This document shows, in pieces, positions 1-9,295 of a stretch of DNA of 64,000 bases. A program made the translations under genes and the position numbers. Each line of letters begins with the position of its first letter. Position 1 is the stretch's first letter. The notes under the pieces are model-generated. The model was not told where the DNA came from and made no database searches. It worked only from the letters and a program-made list of their open reading frames with translations. The DNA comes from Dinoroseobacter sp013215265 (GTDB lineage: Bacteria; Pseudomonadota; Alphaproteobacteria; Rhodobacterales; Rhodobacteraceae), in assembly GCA_963691755.1 (NCBI GenBank), contig OY829366.1, forward strand, positions 2,976,001-3,040,000, in the 5' to 3' direction.

Positions 1-553
1 GGTGCAGTCTGCACCACTAAACACCATATGTTGTGGGAAGCAAGCCCCAGCGAACCTCCACACCATGAATCGCTGGGTTATGGCCGCATCGATGCCTTCC
101 AGTGTATCGAATGCCGTGACTTCTGCGTCTTCGTGCTTTGCCTAGGCAGACGAAGTAGAAGTCTGCAGCGTGCGTTTCAGAAGCTCACACGAGCCACTAG
201 AGATCATGGGTGTTGAGTAACCGCTCGCTCAATGCAGCGAGGGGCTGCAATGGATGAGGTGTTAACGCCAGTGTACCACCAGTCGCTGCGATGCGCAGCA
301 ACCGGCTACACCCAACTTAACAAGAGAAAATTAGTCGGCTTTCGCAATCGAAACTCGGGCAATCGTTGTAGAGCGTGTTGCAAATTGCACCCCAAAACTA
401 GACAAAAGTATTATACATCAGCGGGTTACAAGTTTATACTGAAATGATTGATTATCAAATAGGCGCAGCGGGAACCCCATGTCCGTCGTCAGAGTTTTTC
501 GGAAAGCGTGAGCGTTTTCACAACGGAGGCTCTGGTTCGGTTTCTGTTTGAGT
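1..553. other. Left flank with no convincing gene
   Basis: No open frame here has a ribosome binding site, a recognisable family or a sensible codon pattern; the short open frames of 62 and 71 residues look like chance. The first 15 bases form a perfect hairpin (7-base arms around one base). At about 377-407 there is a stretch containing TGCACCCCAAAACTAGACAA, which resembles the terminal inverted repeats of IS3-family elements and could be the outer end of the transposase remnant that follows. The stretch is best read as intergenic or decayed mobile DNA. Confidence 0.5.
377..407. repeat. Possible IS3-family terminal inverted repeat
   Basis: The core TGCACCCCAAAACTAGACAA is similar to the ends of IS3/IS150-type elements, which typically carry a CCCCAAAA..TGGACA-like block. 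It points inward toward the transposase remnant at 554-1123. No matching partner end was found on the other side, so this is only a suggestion from resemblance. Confidence 0.25.
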
Positions 554-1123
554 TTAGGCGGCCGCGGCTTGGTGCTGCAACCGGCGTTTTCGGATTGTCT
601 GTTTCTTGATCTCCTCTCTCATCTTCAGGATATTCGCACCTCGGCCGTGATAGACGTCGGCGGGTGTCAGGTTGGCTAGGCTCTCGTGGTAGCGATGGTT
701 GTTGTAGTGACCGACGAAGGCGCTGATCTGGCGTTCCAGGTCGCCGGGCAGGAAGTAGTTTTCCAGGAGAACCCGGTTCTTCATCGTCTGGTGCCAGCGT
801 TCGATCTTGCCCTGGGTTTGCGGATGGTGCGGCGCACCGCGAACGTGATCCATGCCCTTTTCATCGAGATAGTCGGCCAGATCGGTGGCGACGTAGGACG
901 AGCCGTTATCGCTGAGAAGCCTCGGCTTGTGCACGACGGTCGCGCTGTTGCAGCCCGAAGTGTCCAGTGCCAACTCCAGCGTGTCGGTGACATCCGCAGC
1001 CTTCATCGTGGTGCAGAGCTTCTAGGCAATGATGTAGCGGCTGTAATCGTCGAGGATGGTGCTGAGATAGAAACATCCCCAGCCGATGACCTTGAGCGCA
1101 AAGGTTGCCCAAAACTTGTATGC
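554..1123 (-). pseudogene. IS3-family transposase OrfB remnant (integrase core), interrupted
   Basis: The minus strand encodes the C-terminal part of an IS3-type DDE transposase. It begins in the core near FALKVIGWGCFYLSTILDDY, continues through the DNGSSYVATDLADYL block (second catalytic Asp) and HHPQTQGKIERWHQ (catalytic Glu), and ends normally at 554. The N-terminal half of OrfB and all of OrfA are missing. An in-frame TAG lies at about 1022-1024, after YIIA and before KLCTTMK, where relatives normally have Trp (TGG). The gene is therefore both truncated and nonsense-mutated and cannot make an active transposase. Confidence 0.85.
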
Positions 1124-1362
1124 ATTTATTAGGCTAGGGATACGACCTTCGCGCATCCACTTAACACAAACCAAATGATGTTGTTCTGGAAGTGAGGCCA
1201 TAGCGGCCCTTACTCTGATATGGTTTATGAACTAGATATTGGAAGGATCTAGACGGCGCGTGGTCGGCATTGGTGTTTTCGCGACCAGGTCGGGAGCATT
1301 GGTTGTTAAGAACCCTTTTCCTTGCGGTTTTGCAGCTGGGGGGACTAGCTGCTTCATCCTTG

Positions 1363-1704
1363 CTAACGTCGCAGCAGCGCTACCCGCTGGCGTCCTTCTT
1401 CGAGGCGTTTGACCAGTTCATGACCGAAATTGGTCTGAACCGGCCTGGCCACCGATCTAGGGAGGAGGAACGGCAAAGCAGTTCGCGCTGCCACAATACG
1501 GACCGCAGCCGGCTGAGTAGGATCCAAAGCGATCCTTTCCATCTCTCCCAAAAGGCGATGGCCACGGCGGTGCACTTCAGCCGCGAGAAGGTGCTGATCA
1601 TCGACATCTAGGATTTCAGCGACAGCTTCCCGAGCAAGCGTCGACTTGTTCTTTGATCCTTTCGGTCTGCCTGCTCCAGAGCGCCGTCCGCCGGCCTGTC
1701 CCAT
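1363..1704 (-). CDS. Small phage/element-associated basic protein (terminase-small-subunit-like)
   Basis: A 113-residue protein if translation starts at the second ATG (1704), which has a GGAGG five to six bases upstream; a start at 1716 would add four residues. The N-terminus is a basic Gly/Arg/Lys stretch (GRRSGAGRPKGSKNKSTLAR). This kind of leader is common in small phage proteins such as terminase small subunits and related DNA-binding proteins. The later ALDPTQPAAVRIVAARTALP segment fits the same group. It sits in a decayed integrative element beside a primase-like gene and an integrase. The assignment is by resemblance only; the exact role is not known. Confidence 0.45.
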   Translation of the reverse strand: MGQAGGRRSGAGRPKGSKNKSTLAREAVAEILDVDDQHLLAAEVHRRGHRLLGEMERIALDPTQPAAVRIVAARTALPFLLPRSVARPVQTNFGHELVKRLEEGRQRVALLRR

Positions 1705-1972
1705 CGGTACCTCCATTTTTGATATTATATCAGGTAAGTATTACTGACCCAATATCTGAATTTCTCAAACGCGGCTGTCTCCGGTGTCGCGTATGGGACG
1801 CCAACTTAGACGCAAGAAATCTGCGCACACGGTGTCAATCGGACATTTGAGACACACACTCTATACCTTCATATTATTTGTTATTTTACATACGATTACA
1901 GAGAGGTCACGGGTGTCCCGGCATTTGCGGATGTCCCGCCCCAACCGCTTGCTGCGCATACAAGAAAGCTGA

Positions 1973-4225
1973 CTAAAGTACAGAACTAGCGAGGTCACGG
2001 CCAACGGCGAAGTACGTACCTTCAGGCCCACCTTGTGGCGGTGTCCGTGTATGCACTACGATTTCACCATCCTCGACCATTGAACATAAGACATCTTCTC
2101 GCTCGCGTTTGTGAGCGCCCCGCAAGACATCTTTTTTGACGTCGCGCGCCCGCGCAAACCCATCTTCCCCTGCATACTTTTCTATTGCCGCGAGAACCTT
2201 GTCCTTGGTGCGCTCAGTCTCATTCTTTGATGCATTCTTTGCGAAGCTCTCTGTTCCTAGAATTGCGCGCCTTACCAACCGTATCGCAGTCAGCACGTGC
2301 TCTTCGCTGCAAACGACATCACGCATCTCACCGACATTGGCGCCGTCAGATAAAGCCAAAAGACCTGCAACGCGGAGAACCTGCTCAACAGCCCGCGCCC
2401 AGCTCTCTCCGCGCACCCCACCGGAAACTCGGTTTTCCTCAACTTCACCTTTGCGAAAACCATCAACAATTTGAATTGCTTGATCCGACATTCCGACGAT
2501 GTTCTCGGTTGGGAACCCCTGGCTCGCAGCAACGAGGCGAAAAACGGCATCCCGAGCACGAAACCTCTGACATGCAGCTACGATGTCACCTGGTGGATCG
2601 TTGAGTAGGTCTCGGTTTACTTCACCATCGCGCAACTTTGGAAAACCAGGCTCTTCAAACACCAGAAACCTGTTGAGCTGGCCACTTTCACTATCTTCTG
2701 CCGCCGTCGCGCGCTCCATGGTGGTTGGCGTCGACATCATCATCAACGTCAGCCTCGGCTCCCTGACGTCGGGGATATTCTTCTTGGCATCAGCATATTT
2801 GTGAGCCTTTAGCTCGCCGAGACCCAACCCCTAGAGAGACATGGCAAGCGTAAGCAGAGCGCGCTGATGTGACTGTTGCCCCTGTTTGATGGCGCCGAGC
2901 TGTAGCCCACCTTCGTCGATCGTGACGGTCAGAGCACCATCTTGATCTGCCATTGCGCGATGCAGCGCCCGGTCAGAGGCTGCACCATCGAGCCGCTCAG
3001 CGCCCCGCCGCGCGGCCCCCAACGCCATGTCTGCAGCCTTGCGTGCGGCCTCCTTACCGCTTCCCGTACCTCCTAGCAGGAGGCCGTAAAGATTGAGTGC
3101 CACTTTCCCTTGCGGCCCCTGCAAGATGTAGGTCGGTGAGGCGAGAGCACTCATCGCCATAAGCGCCGCAGCTTCTGGAAAGACCTGGAGATCACGGTCG
3201 GTGGCCTTGCGCATCACCTCGGCAATGCGGCCGGCTAGGCCGGTGAAGCGAATGTCCTTCCCAAGTCTAGCGACGACCTTATCTGATATCGCGACAGGCC
3301 CGACATCAGAGGGTCCGAGGTCCGGAAGCTTGTTCAAGAGCCAAAACGCCGTCTTGATAGTCTTTCCGTCAGGCCGGTAATCGGCCCAGTCGTATGTTTT
3401 GCGCAGCCCCTTCTCGACGTTTTCTTCGCTGTCCTCCCGAAGCTCCCAACGCAAAGCAAACGCCTTGAACGCCTCTCGAACCTCATCCACCCGATCTGTC
3501 GCAAGGGCAGCATTCTTGAGGGCAAACGCCAAATCCCGGAACTCCTCATATCCAGGCAAGAGGTTCCTCTTCCTCGCCATTAGGCTTTCCGCTTCGAGGA
3601 GGTCGCGGGTCAGTTTGCTGATTTCGAGCGGATGCAACTCGGGTGACTGCGAAGGTGCTTCTTGGCGCTCAAGCCAGACTGGGGCCTCGGCAATCGCCTG
3701 GTCCAAAATGACTTCATAATGACCTGGATTTGCACGACGCTTTGACTTGGCAAGCGATGGAGCAAGCAGAACGTATCCGTTGTGCTTAGCCTCACCGGCG
3801 GAACGATCGGTACCCGGTATATTTGGCAGCTTGCCGCTGTAGGCCGCTCCCCCGCGCGCTTTGTAGAAAAGGTGAACTCCGCCACCTGGGGTTTTTTGTG
3901 TCCATGTATCAGGAAGGTCGTGTTCAGCCTTAAAGACTTCGAAGTCGGCTCCGCCCTGCTCGGTATCCAGATCGAGATCAATGTCGACAACCACAACATC
4001 GCTATCGGCGCAGAAGATACCGATGTTGGCATCCGGCCTCCCATCAAAAAGCTTCCGAAGCTCACCCGGGTCAATAGTCGCATCGAGGTGTCCACGGGTT
4101 GCACCATAGGGCGATTTACCATCTTCTTTATCGCCCGCACCCAACGGCTTCAGCGGAAAGACTGCCCAGCCCTTGGCAGCATGCTGAAGAGCTACATCGA
4201 GCGCCACTTCGCTCTTACTCTGCAT
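1973..4225 (-). pseudogene. Bifunctional primase/polymerase-helicase-like replication protein, split by in-frame TAG
   Basis: The N-terminal 200 residues match the prim-pol domain of plasmid, phage and integrative-element replication proteins: GWAVFPLKP near the start, the acidic VVVVDIDLD catalytic motif, and TPGGGVHLFYK. A DUF3987-like ATPase region follows, with a Walker-A-like GGTGSGKE. The frame is interrupted by TAG at 2831-2833 (LLTLAMSL, stop, GLGLGELK) and then stays open in the same frame to 1973. The continuation (PDVREPRLTLMMMSTPTTME) is clearly the rest of the same domain, so a single nonsense change is the simplest cause. The likely start is the ATG at 4225, which overlaps the end of the AlpA-like gene and has a GGGGG-type ribosome binding site; an upstream start at 4252 is possible. 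Two shorter products are conceivable, but loss of function is more likely. Confidence 0.8.
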
Positions 4226-4421
4226 CGGATGCGCCCCCGGCTGAGGGTACATTTGCCAATACGCTTAGCGCGGCATCAACCTCGTCTTCGACCCAATAAT
4301 TGACCTGGCCGAGCCTGAGAGGTCCGGGAAGCTGTCCCTTCTCGATATCGCGAAAGATCGAATTGCGCGCACGTCCAGAGAGCTTTTCCCTGAGCTGCGC
4401 CAGTGTGATATACTTCGTCAT
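4215..4421 (-). CDS. AlpA-family excisionase/regulator-like protein
   Basis: A 68-residue protein with the MTKYITLAQLREKLSG opening typical of AlpA/MerR-like winged-helix regulators of prophages and integrative elements. It continues RNSIFRDIEKGQLPGPLRLG (recognition helix and wing) and NYWVEDEVDAAL. Two further in-frame ATGs lie upstream at 4430 and 4436. The one used here follows a GGAG about nine bases upstream and matches where the family usually starts. It overlaps the beginning of the primase-like gene, so the two were probably co-transcribed. In this family the product commonly controls integrase expression or excision; here the integrase is broken, so it may have no remaining target. 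Confidence 0.7.
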   Translation of the reverse strand: MTKYITLAQLREKLSGRARNSIFRDIEKGQLPGPLRLGQVNYWVEDEVDAALSVLANVPSAGGASDAE

Positions 4422-4542
4422 CGTGCTCATCTCCATTCAAAGGTGATGAAGCACGCCTAAATTAACGCGGATGTACCCTCATGCGAAACGTCGAGATGCG
4501 AGATTTCCCCCACCAGAGAAATCTCATCGCGAGTATCAAGCT

Positions 4543-5208
4543 TTAAGGGTCAACACTCTGACGATAGACGAGAAACTCGACCTCTTCATGATCTGCGATA
4601 AGCTCTCTGCGGCGCTGCCACACCTTTTTAACAGCATCATATGTTGGCGTATCACGCCGTCCCGCTTCTTCGAATGCCTCAATGACAAGATCGCAGCCCG
4701 AGATGTTGTCACTTGCTTCGTTCCGTGTCGCAGAAATGCCGAACTTGGCTGAAGAGGCTATTCCACGGACCAATAGAAGGTCCCGTTGCCAATTCTTGGA
4801 AGTGTGCCCCTTTCCGGGCCTCGGCTGCTTCCACTCACCAGCCATAATGAGCGCAGCTAGCGGCTGTAGGTTGGACTGAAGTCGACCCAAGGCGAGATTG
4901 AAGATACAAATTCGCTTTGCGAGCTGAAAGCCAGCCGATGAGTGGCGGCTGAAGCTCTCCAAAGCCTCTAAAAATTCATCGGATACCCTGGCAAAACCAT
5001 CGGCTTCAAAGACAAGGTCGCCGCTGGCGACAGCCAGAGCCTCTAGGTAGGTGGGAGAGTGTTCCTTGCTCCGTTTGAGAGCACCAACCAGGAAACGCCC
5101 ATCCCAAAGCCACCATCTTTCAATGCGCTCGGGCATAGACATCTTCGCAAGCTGGGCACTTCTCGCCTCAACCAGAGCGTCAATACTTTTGTCTTTGCGG
5201 TCGGACAT
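4543..5208 (-). CDS. Unknown protein of the integrative element
   Basis: A soluble protein of about 221 residues that I do not recognise. It is charged, with no signal peptide or membrane segment, and carries Trp-rich stretches (MPERIERWWLWDGRFLVGAL). It has a basic middle (GEWKQPRPGKGHTSKNWQRD). Its start is either ATG 5208 or a TTG at 5229 that overlaps the integrase stop codon (TTGA), which would couple the two genes. Its position between integrase and AlpA-like regulator is typical of accessory genes in small integrative elements. No function is proposed. Confidence 0.5.
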   Translation of the reverse strand: MSDRKDKSIDALVEARSAQLAKMSMPERIERWWLWDGRFLVGALKRSKEHSPTYLEALAVASGDLVFEADGFARVSDEFLEALESFSRHSSAGFQLAKRICIFNLALGRLQSNLQPLAALIMAGEWKQPRPGKGHTSKNWQRDLLLVRGIASSAKFGISATRNEASDNISGCDLVIEAFEEAGRRDTPTYDAVKKVWQRRRELIADHEEVEFLVYRQSVDP

Positions 5209-5225
5209 GTCTTCACTTGGGGCAG

Positions 5226-6361
5226 TCAAGTTTCACCCGCCACGTACTCTGCCCACCGCTCCATTAGGTCACGGCGCTGCTCTAGATAGTCGGTCCGACG
5301 GTATGCACGTTCTACTGCGCCGCCTGAAATATGTGCCAATGCCGCTTCTGCGATTTCCCGTGGGGCGTCCGTTGTCTCTGCGCACCATGTCCTAAAGGAA
5401 CTTCTAAAACCGTGAGGTCTTGCTGCAAGGCCGCGTCTTTTCATAAGCGCTGACAAGGTCATATCAGAAATCGGCTTGCCTTGGCGACCGATGAAAAGAT
5501 GGCCGTTTCGTTCAAACGGCTTGGCAGCCTCCAGAACCTTCAGGGCCTCGTTCGAGAGGGGTACTCGATGCTCCTTCCCACCCTTCATGCGTTCGGCAGG
5601 AATGACCCAGACATCTCCCTCCAGTTCGTCCACACGTAGCTGCCTTACCTCGGCCGACCGCGCTGCAGTTAGAATGAGAAGCTTCATTGCGAGATTGGTG
5701 GGCGTTGCCTCTGTCAGTGTGGCGTAAAAGGCAGGGACGGGGTGTGACTGACCTTGTGCCGCTGCTTGCCAAGGAGTGCCTTGGCCTTTGCGGTCGCCTG
5801 GATGTCGACATCAAGACCCATAGCAGCGGCATACTGGAGAACGATCCCGAGGCGGTCGATGGCTTTGCGCGCAACAGCAGGCTTTTCATGCCAGATTGGA
5901 GCGATCGTGTTTTTGATGTCGTTCTGATCAATCTCTGCAACGGGAACCTTGCTTAACTTTGGCAGCACGTGGCTTTCCAGTGGCCCCATCCAACGTGCCG
6001 GCTTTCCGTCTCCCTTGAGTTGTGCTTTGCGCGCCTCGAAGCATTCTGCCGCAACATCTGCGAGCGTATGGGCCGCTCGTTCCGCTTCGCGTCGACGCCG
6101 CTCCCTTTCCTTAATGGGGTCCCTCCCATCACGCGCTAGTGCACGCGCTTCTTCCGAATACTGGCGCGCCACTTTCAATGAGACGTCTTGGAGGCCGCCC
6201 AATCCCATTTCCCGGCGCCGGCCGTGAACTGTCACCCTTTGCACCCATTGTGCGCCACCGTCAGTGCGCTTGATGAGCCAAAGACCCCCGCCATCGTTGT
6301 ATTTGCCTGGCGGAAGACTTTTGACTTCAAGCGCGGTTAGTTTGTTCAGAGCGCGTGCCAT
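5226..6361 (-). pseudogene. Tyrosine-type integrase (CP4-57/P4 type), frameshifted
   Basis: The first part (from 6361) has the DUF4102 arm-binding domain (LTALEVKSLPPGKYNDGGGL, GRRREMGLGG) followed by the core-binding domain. The second part holds the catalytic domain with Arg in LTAARSAEVRQL, Lys in MKGGKEHRVPL, His-x-x-Arg in RPHGFRSSFR, a second His in ALAH, and the nucleophile Tyr in AYRRTDYL. The two halves are in different frames. The first frame runs into a stop at 5714, while the second frame already reads VPAFYATLTEATPTNLAMKL across about 5690-5740, so a frameshift or small deletion lies near 5735-5750. All catalytic residues survive but the chain is broken. This integrase marks the right end of the decayed element. 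Confidence 0.85.
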
Positions 6362-6698
6362 AGCGAAGATATTTCCTTACATCCACCCGAATATCCCCCT
6401 TTCCGTCTAGCATGGGATTGCACACTATTGAAGGGAAATGAACTCTAAATATATGCTTTTATTTTAAAAAGTGACGCCAGTTGAATTTCTCTGAACGCCG
6501 TGGAACGGCCGGAGGGAGCTCATCGCCCGCTCCAGAAAACCAATCAATGAAAACCACTTAGTGGGGATAGCCCACAGTTTAGCGCGCATGTGGGTATGTG
6601 CAGCGATCCAGCTCTTTCGGGATTTTCAGCGGAATCATGCACACAGAGACGAAAGCGACATCAACGTTCTAAAAGAATTATGATTTCGCGACCTAATT
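6362..6698. other. Intergenic region at the integrase end of the element
   Basis: No gene is visible. The part next to the integrase (6420-6480) is AT-rich and would hold its promoter. An attachment site would be expected here, but there is no tRNA or tmRNA gene nearby and no obvious repeat of this stretch near the left end of the window, so no att site can be defined. Confidence 0.4.
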
Positions 6699-7463
6699 TC
6701 AGTCTGTGAAGAGCGCCTCCTTCAGACGCCGCGCCGCATCCTGAAGATAAGACTTCTTTTCAATGGCTCCTTCGATTGAAAGGCGCTGTGTAGGACCGTG
6801 AAACGCGAGTGCTGCGACGAAGCGGTCGTTCGGGTCCATCACAGGAACTGCGATGGCAACCATGCCTTCTACGAACTCCTCGCGGTCGAGCGAATAACCG
6901 TGTTTCGAGATCTCGCTCAACTCTTCTAACAGCTCATCGGGGTTTGTATGTGTCGCACGCGTCAGGGCCTTTAAATCGATCGCAGCAACCATCTTCTTAC
7001 GTGCTCTCGGGGAAAGACTGGCCAGAAAACACTTTCCGCTTGCTGTACAATGAAACGGGACGTGGCTACCGATGGGCAACTGGATTTGAAATGCCCAGTC
7101 CGTTTCAACCCGGTCCAGATAACTCATCCCAACGGCCTCTGGCACAACAAAGTTGACCGTTTCGTGCACGAGCTTGGATACATCGAGCAGGATCTGGCGG
7201 CGCGCCATATGCGTGCGCGAGTTGAAAAGGAGACCACTACCCAACTCTCTCAACCGCCGTGACGGATAGTAGCGACGTCGATCACTCGCGCGATTGATGA
7301 AACCTTCCCGTTCCAATGTCGCACAAAGTCGGTGCACAGTTTGCTTGGGCAATCCAAGCTCTGCGTTGATTTCCGTAGGGGTCATTGGGCGGTCGCTGCG
7401 TCCCAAAATCTCCAAAATCAACAAGGTCCTGAGATTGGTTGGTATCCGTTCTGATAAAGTCAT
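6699..7463 (-). CDS. IclR-family transcriptional regulator
   Basis: A regulator of about 254 residues. An N-terminal winged helix-turn-helix (RTLLILEILGRSDRPMTPTE, then NAELGLPKQTVHRLCATLER) is followed by a C-terminal IclR effector-binding domain (MSYLDRVETDWAFQIQLPIG, PFHCTASGKCFLA, and GYSLDREEFVEGMVAIAVPV). The start chosen is the ATG at 7463 directly before the HTH; an upstream start would add 25 poorly conserved residues. It is transcribed divergently from the GMC oxidoreductase and TRAP operon, so it most likely controls that operon in response to the imported substrate or an intermediate. IclR regulators of catabolic loci can act as repressors or activators, and the sequence does not tell which. 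Confidence 0.88.
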   Translation of the reverse strand: MTLSERIPTNLRTLLILEILGRSDRPMTPTEINAELGLPKQTVHRLCATLEREGFINRASDRRRYYPSRRLRELGSGLLFNSRTHMARRQILLDVSKLVHETVNFVVPEAVGMSYLDRVETDWAFQIQLPIGSHVPFHCTASGKCFLASLSPRARKKMVAAIDLKALTRATHTNPDELLEELSEISKHGYSLDREEFVEGMVAIAVPVMDPNDRFVAALAFHGPTQRLSIEGAIEKKSYLQDAARRLKEALFTD

Positions 7464-7567
7464 CTGAGCCACGCAAGAAAAGGGCGTTGTAATTATTTCG
7501 AATCGTAGTAGCCTCCATGATAACAAAAAACGAGGCAAAAAGTCTCAATTTTTAATAGGGAGGAACG
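7464..7567. promoter_or_regulatory. Divergent control region between iclR-like gene and GMC oxidoreductase
   Basis: A 104-base AT-rich divergent spacer, with a strong ribosome binding site (AGGGAGGAACG) directly before the GMC gene. It includes an ATTTCGAAT motif near 7495-7503 that could be half of an operator, but no clear palindrome of IclR type was found. Its role as operator region is inferred from the gene arrangement. Confidence 0.4.
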
Positions 7568-9166
7568 ATGGAGTTCGACTTCATCATCGTTGGCGCTGGT
7601 TCGGCAGGTTGCGTGCTTGCAAATCGACTGTCTGCGGACGGCCAATATTCTGTTGCATTGCTTGAGGCGGGGCCTCGCGATACCAATCCCTGGATCCACA
7701 TCCCGGTTGGATATTTCCGGACAATGGGTAATCCGAAATCAGACTGGCGGTACATGGCCGAAGCCGATGAGGGCATTTCGGGACGAGCAATTTCTTGGCC
7801 GCGCGGACGCGTGCTTGGGGGCTCGAGCTCGATCAATGGGCTTCTCTATGTGCGTGGACAACCGCAGGACTTTGATGGTTGGGCGCAAATGGGATGCACC
7901 GGCTGGTCCTGGGACGACGTCATGCCGCTTTTCAAACGAGCAGAAAACTGGCGCGGCCCGAACGGGACCGAATTGCGCGGCAAAGACGGCCCGCTGTCTG
8001 TTCAAAATACCCGCCTGCACCGAGAAGTCGTTGACCGCTGGCTCGATGCGGCAGTTGAGGCAGGCTATAAGCGAACGCCCGATTACAACGATTACGACCA
8101 GGAGGGCGTAGGGTATTTCCAGCTTACAATGATTGGCGGCAGACGGTGTTCTTCTGCTGTGGCCTACCTGAAACCTGCCCGTGGCCGGAAAAACCTTAAG
8201 ATCATTACGAACGCGCAAACTGAAAAGGTTCTCATTGAGGAAGGGCGCGCCGTTGGTGTCCGCGCCGAGATCAATGGCAAGATGCAGGACATCAAAGCGC
8301 GCTGTGAGGTTATTCTGAGCGCAGGTGCAATTGGGTCACCTCAGATCCTTATGCTATCGGGTGTTGGAGATGGCGAAGAACTCGGGCGTCACGGTATCGC
8401 AACCGCAAATGATCTGCCTGGTGTTGGCAAGAACCTTCAGGATCACTTGCAGGCCCGACCCGTCTATAAAACCAACCTCAGCACCATCAATGTGGAGATC
8501 AACAACCCGATTAAGCAGGCCTTAATCGGCGCGCGATACGCCCTAACCCAAACAGGCCCGATGACCATGGCAGCCAGCTTGGGAACTGGCTTCCTGAAAA
8601 CAGATGAGCGGTTAGAGACGCCCGATATTCAATTCCATATCCAGCCTTTTAGCGCCGATAAACCCAGCGACGGCCCGCACAAGTTTTCTGCGTTCACTGC
8701 ATCGGTTTTGCAGCTTCGACCCGAAAGCGCCGGTCACCTTGCGCTGAAATCATCGAATATGCACGACCATCCGGAGATACATCCAAACTATCTTGCGACC
8801 GAAACCGACTGCCAAACAATCGTGAAGGGGATTCAGATTGCGCGTAAGATCGCGCTGACTGAACCACTAAAGTCGCAAATCACCGAAGAATTCTCGCCAG
8901 GTCGCGAAATCGCGTTCGACGACGAAGCCGGAACTTTGGAATGGGCGCGCCAGACCGCGGTGACGATCTATCACCCGACTGGCACGTGTAAGATGGGAAC
9001 AGACCAGATGTCCGTGGTGGACCCGCGTCTGAAAGTTCACGGAATTCGAGGACTTCGAGTAGCGGATGCCTCGATCATGCCGCGGATCACCAGCGGCAAC
9101 ACGAATGCACCGGCAATTATGATCGGTGAAAAAGCAAGCGATCTCGTACTCGAGGACGCTCGCTGA
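7568..9166 (+). CDS. GMC-family FAD-dependent alcohol oxidoreductase (choline-dehydrogenase-like)
   Basis: A 532-residue flavoenzyme of normal family length. The N-terminus has the Rossmann motif VGAGSAGCVLANRLS for FAD binding. The first GMC signature lies around GRVLGGSSSINGLLYVRG, and the second around LSAGAIGSPQILMLSGVG. The C-terminus carries the conserved catalytic His in YHPTGTCKMG and the Asn pair in GNTNAPAIMIGEKASDL. GMC enzymes oxidise primary or secondary alcohols and pass electrons to the respiratory chain or oxygen. There is no signal peptide, so it is cytoplasmic. It is the first gene of the TRAP/hpsN-like locus, which suggests it oxidises an alcohol group of the imported compound; the substrate itself is unknown. 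Ribosome binding site GGGAGGAACG precedes the ATG. Confidence 0.9.
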   Translation: MEFDFIIVGAGSAGCVLANRLSADGQYSVALLEAGPRDTNPWIHIPVGYFRTMGNPKSDWRYMAEADEGISGRAISWPRGRVLGGSSSINGLLYVRGQPQDFDGWAQMGCTGWSWDDVMPLFKRAENWRGPNGTELRGKDGPLSVQNTRLHREVVDRWLDAAVEAGYKRTPDYNDYDQEGVGYFQLTMIGGRRCSSAVAYLKPARGRKNLKIITNAQTEKVLIEEGRAVGVRAEINGKMQDIKARCEVILSAGAIGSPQILMLSGVGDGEELGRHGIATANDLPGVGKNLQDHLQARPVYKTNLSTINVEINNPIKQALIGARYALTQTGPMTMAASLGTGFLKTDERLETPDIQFHIQPFSADKPSDGPHKFSAFTASVLQLRPESAGHLALKSSNMHDHPEIHPNYLATETDCQTIVKGIQIARKIALTEPLKSQITEEFSPGREIAFDDEAGTLEWARQTAVTIYHPTGTCKMGTDQMSVVDPRLKVHGIRGLRVADASIMPRITSGNTNAPAIMIGEKASDLVLEDAR

Positions 9167-9295
9167 TGAGGGAGTTCAAGCAGGAGGAGCACTAAAGGGA
9201 TCGTCCACAACAGGATGATTATTACCATGTCGCCAGGCTAGGCCTTCGATCCAGGCGGCAGCACTTAGAAGGCAATGACTCATGGGAGGAAGCTT

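Noticed and set aside
1..15. Perfect 15-base hairpin at the window edge
   Set aside because: It is cut by the window boundary and no neighbouring gene helps to interpret it; reported only in the flank description.
28..447. Two short open frames at the left edge
   Set aside because: No ribosome binding site, no family resemblance, odd Cys/Arg-rich composition typical of chance frames.
2831..2833. TAG read-through or recoding in the primase-like gene
   Set aside because: No recoding signal is visible, and other defects in the element show general decay.
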